Assembly (NCBI GenBank): GCA_024138025.1
Contig: JAMXBD010000393.1
Location: 62,001 to 126,000 of the forward strand
Reading direction: 5' to 3'
Source: Combretum micranthum
Taxonomy: Eukaryota > Streptophyta > Magnoliopsida > Myrtales > Combretaceae
Length of the DNA stretch: 64,000 bases
Below, piece after piece: positions 55,601-64,000 of the stretch. A program made the position numbers and the translations under genes. Below the pieces are notes generated by a model that did no database searches, was not told the DNA's origin, and was given only the letters and a program-made list of their open reading frames with translations. Position 1 is the stretch's first letter, and every line of letters begins with the position of its first letter.

Positions 55601-58184
55601 ATAATGATATGTTTTTCTTATGAAATGAGATAACATATATTTGTTACTTATTGTTATTTATATAATGATTTTGATTGTATTTCATCGATCTTAATCTATT
55701 TTTATGTACTTAGTTAGGAACCTTAAACTTTATAAAGGTTATATTCTCTTGGTAAAGTTATAGAATTTGTATTAATATATTTTATGTAAGAGAATTCTTT
55801 CTACAATTTTTAGATGTTAGTTTTTGTTGTAAAACTTAAAACGAGTCTATTATATTTATTTTAGCCTTGGCTTCTAGAAAGTTTACAAATCGATAGAAAT
55901 TGCCTATTAGATGAATAGGAATATTTATCCATAACATATGTGATGATATAGTTGAATACCTATAAGTGTTTAAGTGTCTTAAAATTGGTTTTTATTCTTT
56001 TTAGTTTTGTTTTCCCATTTCTGATTCAAATTTGACTTATTAATAGTCATTTTGAAGCTTATAGAATTTTCTATTCTATAGTATGACTATAAAATTCGAA
56101 TAGATAGATTTTCTTTATGAAAAAGTGATCTCAATGGTTTTGAATGTTAGTTTTTATCATGTAAATTTCAACTAAGTCTATAATATTCATTTTAAATCAG
56201 ATTTTTACGTATAAATAGGTGTTGGAAAGATTGTTTTGAGTACTATATGATAGTTGAATTATGATGATCTCTAAACAGAGCTATCGAGTTTATTAATTTG
56301 TAAACCTATATTCTATCTCTTACTCGGATTAATAGGTAAGTGAACTTATTGTTTACTAGTATGAATGAGTATAGTTTCATCTCCACAGGGAACAGATTAC
56401 AAACACTTATTATCTGGCAATTGAATAATTGCATTGAGTAAATTAAAAATAACCAACAACTAATTTAAACTAAGCTAAGTACACCACATTAACATAACAA
56501 TAAAAACAATCTCATCAACGATAGTATTACATAGCAGGTTTACTCTACCATATCAACATAAATCATCAAGTGTTTACTCGAATAATCATTATCTACAGGG
56601 AATCCTTTGTTGTAGGAATCTTTCTAAGAAATTCTTACTTCTAATCTTAATTTGTCTACTAGAATCTCTCCTTAATAAACCCCAATTAATATTACATTAC
56701 GTCATGACAATTTATCGATACCTATATAAATGTAGTGACCTTCCCAATAATATCTCTATTATTAAAAGCAAGTCATTTTAGTAAGTTAAATCTATTCAAT
56801 AAAATTGTCTCTTGACATACTTTATCAAAATCTGTTCTAAGTTAGTGTTGTGCACCACACAAGCCCTAGATGCATTAATTCTACTCACTAAAACAAATAA
56901 TTATTAAGAGAATCACAATTTCAAGCACATGTTCATGTTAATATGATGTTGTAAACCCTAATTCACTACTCACACATGATGAAAAATCAATCAACACTTA
57001 ATGAAAATCTCAAAAATAAAACTATAGATGAACCAATAGGGAAAGAAGGAATACCCCTTTTAATTGCAACTATAAGATTGTTACAAGCACAAACAAGGGA
57101 TTCCAAATATCTTTCTCAAGTTCTCTCGGAGATTCCCAATACAATTTTCTATAATATACATACACTCCTCTTCTTACTGACACAATTTAGTGGTTACTAT
57201 GAATTGGTGTCATTGGAATGAAAAAGAATGAATCATGATAATCTCTCTTCTAGGTATCTTCTATTTTTGCTTCTTAGACTCTTTGGTGAAACAGTACAAT
57301 ATTTGGAGGAAACGTGTGTCTCTTGTCCGAACCAATGCATCAGTAAAATAGAAGAAAAAGCAAAAATTCGACTTGATAGACTATCAATCACGGGCGACCA
57401 AGTGGGAGTGATTATTTCTGTGATGAATTGCCTCTTTCTCCACTCCAAATCACGGGCAACCAAATGGAAGTGATACATGTTGATCTTCACAAAATCCTCA
57501 AATCACGGGCGACCAGTGGGTCCTTTTGTGCTCCAAGAAAATTGCTTTTCATAGGCGACCCTTAGACCGTGATTTATGCTGTAAATTATAGTTCTTCAAA
57601 TCTTACCCATGATAGGTCTTGTTCACCTGTTGCTTTGAAAATAATTGAGCCCCCCTTCCTCCAATTGCTTCAAAATGAGTTGTTATAGTCCAAAGTCACC
57701 TGAATTGAAAATATTACTGGTTTAAGTACCAATTCTTTAACAATAACATATCAATGAGCCCTAAATCTTACTTAAACAACTATTAAGATCATGGATTATT
57801 CATGCCTATCAAATTAATTTTATAATTTTTTAGATTTTATTTATTCTATGAATGCCAATAGATGTTATCGAATATTTATTGTTTATGTGGTCTCTTTAGT
57901 ATGTCCACCTTAAGATGGTTCATATTTACTACCTACTAGTTATTTTCATTATGTTTCTCTTGTTTCTAATTCATGTTTTTATCTATATTTAAGGGGATCA
58001 TACTATTAGAATCTATCTATATTTACATTCTTTGATGTCTACTTTGATAGGAAATTTTCATTATTATTTTATTTATTTGTCAACCTTATTTGTCTATGTG
58101 AGTTGGGAATTTCTATTATTTATAGGGCCACATTTTAGTATCTAGTTCTTCAATTACTTTTCTAATATATTTGTAGATTCATGG
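55601..58184. other. AT-rich DNA with LTR-like remnants, no gene recognised
   Basis: Around 56280-56480 the order of words (AGCTATCGAG, then AAGTGAACTTAT, then ATCTCCACAGGGAACAG) is like the start of LTRs of Athila/Tat type. The possible element may run to about 57770. Open frames such as 56976-57221 have no domain and biased composition. Confidence 0.4.
57388..57523 (+). repeat. Three copies of ATCACGGGCGACCA
   Basis: The word, with small changes and a following GTGGGAGTGAT-like tail, occurs at about 57387, 57449 and 57502. An inverted or shuffled form (GGCGACC..TAGACCGTGAT) follows at about 57555. Confidence 0.7.
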
Positions 58185-58189
58185 ACTAG
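58185..58189 (+). other. Target-site duplication of the solo LTR, left copy
   Basis: ACTAG, repeated at 59971-59975. Confidence 0.8.
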
Positions 58190-59970
58190 TGATGTGCTAA
58201 ATTAGTATTGAATTTTTACAGCATCTTATCCAGCAAGTGTACTGGGCTTTATCTTGTAATATAGCATGAGTCAAGTGTCGATCCCACAGAGATCTATTAA
58301 CAACCAGACAGTTATCAACTAATACTAATATCTAGGCAATTGATCTTTTAAAATGATTAGATTAAGATTAAACTAAATTATCTAATTAAGTATCTACTAT
58401 GAATGCAGTGAGCTTTTGAAGAGAGTGATTAGAAAAATGTGGGAAGGAGTAGAATTCACTTTAAACTATTGCCAATCAACTTGAAGTCATGTCATAATGA
58501 TAATTAGATTCATGGATATTCATAAGAAATTGTCAAGATTTAAAAACAGCGTTAAAAACCTTTTAAACCACAAAAATAATTCAATAGCTTTCGTTAAATA
58601 AATTATTTGTGGAATCAAAATTACAATTATAAACCTTCCGATTCTATAATTGACTAATACTTTATATTAACATCCCCTAATTCTTTAGTGAGAAATCAAT
58701 ATAAAACATTGCATTAGTATTCATGGACAATTTCTAAATTAGATTAAACTCCGCCGCTTCCGCAATTGTAATTTAATCTCAATTTATGAATCCATATGAA
58801 CCCTAATTTTCCTTCCGAGTTATCAGAATTCTTATACACCAAAGATATGATGAATAATCAGAACTCAATATAAATATTCCATGATTCTAACTATCTTATA
58901 ACATGATTTCAAAGATCATTTTAGCATGTTTAAAGCTTCATCAACTTCCCACAAAAAGGATTTAGCTACTCATGAATGATGATTCAAAAATCAGATAAGA
59001 AATTGCAAATGATTTCATTATGATCAAAATATTCAGATATATGAATTGCATAAAAGGAAAAAGATCAAATATCACCAATTCAAAATATCAAAGCTTCACT
59101 TGCAAATTCTTGAAAAACTTCAATATCTCTTCAAAAATCTTTATGAAATGCTAATTCTAATCTATGTATTGTAGTGTATTTCAGAGCTACTTGGATTGTT
59201 CTGAAAGTGAGGAGAAGACCCCTATTTATAGGAAAAATTTCGTAACAACTTCATTAAAGAAAAATGGCAGTTTCATCCAAAGCCGGCAGTTATGGATCCT
59301 ACGCCGGCGGCTTACAGGCGGCGTATCATCATTTTCTCCTTTGCGCAGGCAGTGCACTGGCAGCTTTCAACTTCGGTTACACATGTAGGCCGCTTCTATG
59401 CCGACGGCTTAGATGTAGATCTAGCCGGTGTATGTGATCAGAAATGAAGCGTTGCACCAATTTATAACGAAAGCTGTCCCAAAGCCAGCGGCTTTGACAC
59501 CGGCGTAGACACTCCAATAGATTTGTCTCTTCAATTTCCTCCAAGCATTCGTTATCTTCATGTCTCTTCAGATCTGCGACCTACACTGCCTCAATGCCGG
59601 CGGCTTAGGATCCGGCGTATGTTGTAAGTCCTTTTGCGCTGGTGACTTTCTAATTCTGAGCTGCTATCCTTAAGGTACACTGGCTTCTTCATCTTCTACG
59701 TCGGCAGTTTTGAGGCGGCTTAAAGTTAGTTAAGACATATGCTCGGCAAAGCTGGCAGTGTATGCAGCGGCCTTGAGTGTAAGCCGTTTGAACACGGCGG
59801 CTTTGTGTTGAAATTATGGCCTTTACTTCAATTTTTCCTATTTTCGATTCAAAGTCTCTTGTTTTGATTTCTTTGTCCAAATTAGTCCTGAAACATAAAA
59901 TTTAATCAAAACAAATATCCATTCTAGCTCTTTTAAACATCAACAAGTTGTATAAAATATGATCTTATCA
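58190..59970 (-). mobile_element. Solo LTR (1,781 bp)
   Basis: The unit begins TGATGTGCTA, ends ATCTTATCA and is bounded by the perfect 5-bp duplication ACTAG. The left part contains CAGCAAGTGTACTGGG and GTGTCGATCCCACAGAG, words common in plant Athila/Tat-type Ty3 LTRs. The sequence CCCTATTTATAGG near 59220 gives a TATA box on the minus strand, so the LTR probably reads right to left. No internal element remains, as after recombination between two LTRs. Confidence 0.8.
59282..59812. repeat. Cluster of GCCGGCGGCTT motifs in the solo LTR
   Basis: Variants of GCCGGCGGCTT and CCGGCGTA occur near 59282, 59302, 59400, 59473, 59490, 59595, 59613, 59715, 59768 and 59797, spaced unevenly. They are strikingly GC-rich in AT-rich surroundings. 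Similar words occur at the LTR end near 23023-23117. Confidence 0.75.
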
Positions 59971-62000
59971 ACTAGTAGGTATCAAATGTATTTTAAACTT
60001 AACTTTTCTTTTTATGTGGATATGGAACCATGGTACAGGAGATAATCATTAGGGTTTGATTTTATCATGGAAAAAGATAGAAAAATAGGATTTTGAAGTC
60101 TACACGAGAAGGCTGTATGGGCATGTAGAAGGAAAGGCGATATTTTGTTTCTACACTACCATCTACACAGCCTATGTAAAAGGAAAATATAATGCTTTAT
60201 TTCTACATTACCATTCTACACAACCGGTGTAAGCGAAAAAGAAGATGCTCGATTTCTACATTGTCGTTCTACACGGCTTGTGTTAGGGGTTGCGTAGAAA
60301 TGTTTTGTAGTCTTTCTTAGTTTTATGAGATGTTTCATGTTATAATTATATAGTTGGATTTCTTGTTAGGTTTCTAAGGTTTCTTTTTGCTAGATTTCTA
60401 CTTCAAAAACCATGTCTTAGATACATTTTATCAAATTTTAAGTTAGTTTTATTATGGCATAAATATGGTTTGATTCGTCCCCTTTAAGAACAGAATTCTA
60501 AAGCTCAAAGTTCCAAATTCTTAAGGTGGTATTCTAATATTCCTAGACAACCTAAACTTATAAAGGCCATATTAACACATGGATGATTCAATTTGTCAAA
60601 TTCATAAGGTAAATATCTACATATCCATGCATTAATCGAACATGTAAGGTTTTATATTTAATTTCATGCTTTAACTTTCCTATTTTTCTAATCATAAATG
60701 AAATATGGATTTGAGAATAGGGTAGATATTACCTTGTTTGAATTAAAAACAAAGTAGCAAACTTCCCCCTTATAGGTGACTGAAACCTATATTGATGAGT
60801 GAGGAAATAAGTTCTATTGTCCTAGAAATAAACCAGTTTAGAAAGGAGCTTTTCTTACCTTGTTGTCTTGATCCTTGACTTTGAATTAGTTTAAGTTAGT
60901 GGGACTTTCTCTTGGAAGCTCACGATAGAAACAGGAAGAAAGGGAATTTTTTTTTTTTTGTGTCTATTAATTTTCCAAGTGAATTTTACGATTGCAAAAA
61001 GAAGAGAAAGTGGGGTCTTGAAGTGTTGAGTTTGTGTTGTATTTGTCCTACTTTTGATATGAGTTACGTTGGGTTTTGTGGGACAAAAAGGCATATTTGT
61101 TTTATTATATATTATTCTAAATGGAAGATGGCTGCTACGATTTGGACTTGTAAGATTTATGACATTTGTTTGTTGTCTTTAAAGTCTATTTATTATTAGA
61201 ATATGATGTTGATAGACACAAATTATGACCCAATTTTATATGGAAATTTGAGACAATTTGCACAAGTTATACACCAACTTAAGGGATTTCATGGAGCCGA
61301 TCTTGAGCTTGAAGAATTAAGTCAACATTTGCTACTTGGTCATTTATTTAGTTGATTTTAATTGGATGTTAGTTGGTCAATTTGTCAAAGCTTGTTGACT
61401 TAGTCTACTTCTAAAGATGGTAAGGCAATACATGATGAAAAAGAAAGATAGGTTTGTGTTTGTTTTGTCAAAATTTTTCATGAATTTACTGTGAAAAAGG
61501 AGTACTAGAGACGACTTTTGTAGCTAGTGTCATGAGCTCAATTCGTTCATTAATTGTTCTAGGGTACTTAGATGTTCTTCATTAGCCAATAAGTCATTGT
61601 CACTTTCACTTTTTAAGGTAGAATTTGCTCAATTTGAAGAGCATATGGGGTGTTTGATTTCCTCAATTAGATGGTCGGTATTTCATCTTTGGTTCCCACC
61701 ATTGATAATATGTACAAATTAGAATTAAAATTACATAATGAAATATCTAGTTTTCATGTAGTTTATAAAGCTTTACGCGTCTAATTTTATTAGTTATATA
61801 AGAGTTTTATTTCTAAAAGTTTATCTAAGGCTTCTACAATATTTTTATATCATTATGGAATTCAAATCTTGAGTTTAGAGTGTACGCGATTAAGTATTTT
61901 TAGAGTTTTACCTTATACAATTAGCGTTTTCTAGGCCCGATAAGTCAAATTAGGGTTTTAGCGTCTATAGACTCCAAATTTTCTAACTAGAACAATGGTG
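59971..62000. other. Intergenic DNA, no gene recognised
   Basis: It includes one short tandem repeat (60148-60300). Open frames such as 60912-61199 have low-complexity starts and no domain. Confidence 0.45.
60148..60300 (+). repeat. Three imperfect repeats of about 52 bp
   Basis: TTTCTACA.T.CC.TTCTACAC..CC.GTGT-type units start at 60148, 60200 and 60253. Each is followed by an AAAAGGAAAATATAATGC-like or AAAGAAGATGCTC linker. Confidence 0.75.
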
Positions 62001-62779
62001 CAATCCAAGTCTTTATTTGAGACCTAGATTTGTAATTATAGATATTTTTATTTCTTACTACATATTTATAACCTTAGCAGTTCATCTGTAAACCCCTAAA
62101 GTTCTACGATCGATTAAGCTCAAACCCTAATTAGAAAGTCAACCGAAAATTCTAAAGTCAACAAAACCCTAGTCAAACGCAACCGTTCAAGTCCGGCAAT
62201 CCCATGTTCGTAACCCTAAGTAAGTAAGTAAGAGTTTAGTATGTAGAATAGATCATAATAACATGAGAAAGCTTAAAAATATTAGATTTGTTAAACCGCG
62301 ATTCATTTTGAGCCCGATCGGATATAGTTTTCAAAAAGTGTGTTTCGGGGCTCGGAATAGTAAAAATATTCGATATACCGTTAGACTCGTAAAGATATAA
62401 GGTTTTCAAAAATATCAGTTTTATAATTTTTCGGTAACTAAAAATACCAGATATCGTAATTATACGTGTATTTTCTTACTATCGGTACTTTATTTGTCAT
62501 ATCTACTTTACTTACACTATTCATTACTATTCGACACTATTTATCTATCTCTATTTTTTTTTTACAATCTACTCTTACAACATACACCTATTTTCTTACA
62601 ATTTTCATTTCCAATACAACTTCACATCTCTCATATCTTATTTTTCATTAACAAAAATACAAAAAAATAAATTTCTCTCTCTCTCCCCATTCAATTTGCG
62701 CCAACCCCCTTTCCCTTTCCCCTCAATTTGTTTTATTTTTTATTTATTTAATTAACACAAATTTTCCTCCACTTTTTCC

Positions 62780-62787
62780 TATAAATA
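62780..62787 (+). promoter_or_regulatory. TATA box of a possible promoter or LTR
   Basis: TATAAATA follows a pyrimidine-rich stretch (62674-62725) and precedes CT-rich repeats (CTCTCAAAATCTCTCAAAGG, 62836-62878), a layout seen in plant 5' UTRs and in LTR U3/R regions. No coding frame follows inside the window, so it may belong to an LTR or to a gene beyond 64000. Confidence 0.35.
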
Positions 62788-62899
62788 TCACCTCTTCCTT
62801 CCATTTCCTTCACACCTTTCATACACTACAAATTACTCTCTCAAAATCTCTCAAAGGTTCTCTCAAAATTCTCTCTAATTTACCTTTCATAAGTAATGC

Positions 62900-64000
62900 T
62901 TTTTTAAGTTTTCCTTATGTTCATTTGCTTAGTATGAACATAGTGTGTGTTTTCTAAACCATGAAGGTTAGGAAAGCAATATGTTCATACTTTGTTCTTG
63001 TTCATGAATCTTTTTCCTTTATATTGTTCGTGTTTATCTAACTAAATATATCTATGTAATTATATATCTTTTAGAGCATATAAGCTCATTTGTTATTGCA
63101 ATTTATTTACTTTCAAGTTGTTTTAAGACTAGTCTTTCTAGTCTTAGACTTGTCTTCATCAAGTCAAAACAATTTTCTTTTTCTTTTGGGACTAGTCTAT
63201 TTTTGTCTTGGGAAGCCTTGAAGAAGCTAAGACTCTCAATACTTGGCAATTATTATTATGCTTATTTATTTCTTATATTCATTATTATCTTATCTTGTGA
63301 TATTTTTAGCTTTTATAAACTATATGATCATATTCATGCATGGCTAATAAGTTGTTGTCCAGATAAAAATGAATCTTTTTGATGAAAGAATAAAATTTTA
63401 TCAACGTTTTTCCAAAGACTTAGAAAAAAATATTTTCAAATAAATCTCTTTCAAAAGTTTATGTAAACTCATCATGAAATTGCAAAACTATTAATAAAAG
63501 AAGTTTCTTCAAAGTCTAAAGATATTTCCTTTTCAAATAAACAAAAGAAGTCTTGATAGATAGATAATAACTTGGTACTATTTTTACCAACTTTCTAAAC
63601 CAAGAGCTAAATAAGTTTTCAAGAAAATAAATTAAATAAGTTTTGAAAACTCTATTTTTCAATTCCTAAAAATAAATTTTGCAGATAACCTCAAAAGACC
63701 AAATTTTATTTTCATCTCACTTTTCATAAACTAAAGAATCAAAATATAGTATATTAGATTTTAATCATTAAAAAATTTATAAGTTACTTCACCCACATAA
63801 AGTAAAGTCTAACAAATCCAAATTTTCCAAAACACTAGAAAAGGTTGTTTTAAGGAAATAAATTAAATAAGACAACTCCTATAGCTTCATGCATAAATTA
63901 TGAGTCTATTTATATACATAAGGAATTCTTTTAAAAAATATACGTATTTGAGTTTTACTTAAACAAGTCTTAGTAAAGGAAGGATTAGAAAATATTGTTT
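62900..64000. other. AT-rich DNA, no gene recognised
   Basis: Low-GC sequence without long open frames; it could be an intron or leader of the unit starting near 62780. Confidence 0.35.

Noticed and set aside
57228..57490. Overlapping 81- and 85-aa frames on opposite strands
   Set aside because: They arise from the repeated ATCACGGGCGACC words; no domain on either strand.
57388..57523. CRISPR-like repeat-spacer pattern
   Set aside because: Only three short imperfect repeats in plant LTR-like DNA, with uneven spacing and no cas genes.
60912..61199. 95-aa plus-strand frame
   Set aside because: Low-complexity start over a T-run and no known domain.

Overview
The window is AT-rich nuclear DNA of a flowering plant, most likely a eudicot. 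It holds multi-exon genes with GT-AG introns, plant S-domain (G-type lectin) receptor-like kinases, and many plant LTR retrotransposons, MITEs and LINE relics. No species can be named from the sequence. I saw no bacterial or organellar gene, rRNA, CRISPR array or convincing tRNA.

Layout. 1-7769: a minus-strand Ty1/copia retrotransposon cut by the window edge, with gag-protease largely open and pol broken by frameshifts. 7770-12990: intergenic. 12991-16877: S-domain kinase gene 1 (7 exons, two 1-nt frameshifts). 16990-19740: LINE and copia relics on the minus strand. 19741-25900: repeats, including a deletion derivative of a Ty3-like element, a MITE-like family, nested insertions and a hAT-like MITE. 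25916-44272 and 44273-54089: two units of a tandem segmental duplication. Each unit has a decayed PPR fragment (minus) followed by an S-domain kinase gene (plus). Unit A also carries two insertions: a 3.0-kb non-autonomous LTR element inside the PPR relic (TSD TAATC), and a 5.5-kb TG...CA element inside the last bases of exon 1 of gene 2 (TSD GATGC). Without them unit A is about 9.8 kb, the same as unit B. 54090-64000: no gene recognised; it holds a diverged inverted relative of the 5.5-kb element, LTR-like remnants, a 1.78-kb solo LTR (TSD ACTAG), short tandem repeats and a promoter-like region.

The three receptor kinases share one architecture: signal peptide, B-lectin, S-locus glycoprotein domain, PAN, one membrane span, Ser/Thr kinase. 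None is intact as read. Gene 1 has two single-base frameshifts. Gene 2 is split by the 5.5-kb insertion, which leaves an open frame for a secreted ectodomain of 440 aa, and has a 1-nt frameshift near its C-terminus. Gene 3 has about nine frameshifts, although several of its kinase exons remain open. The locus reads as a decaying tandem receptor-kinase cluster in a transposon-rich region. I found no clearly new biological system. The strongest leads are the insertion that turns a receptor kinase into a soluble S-domain ORF, and the unusual 5.5-kb element with a relative 16 kb away.
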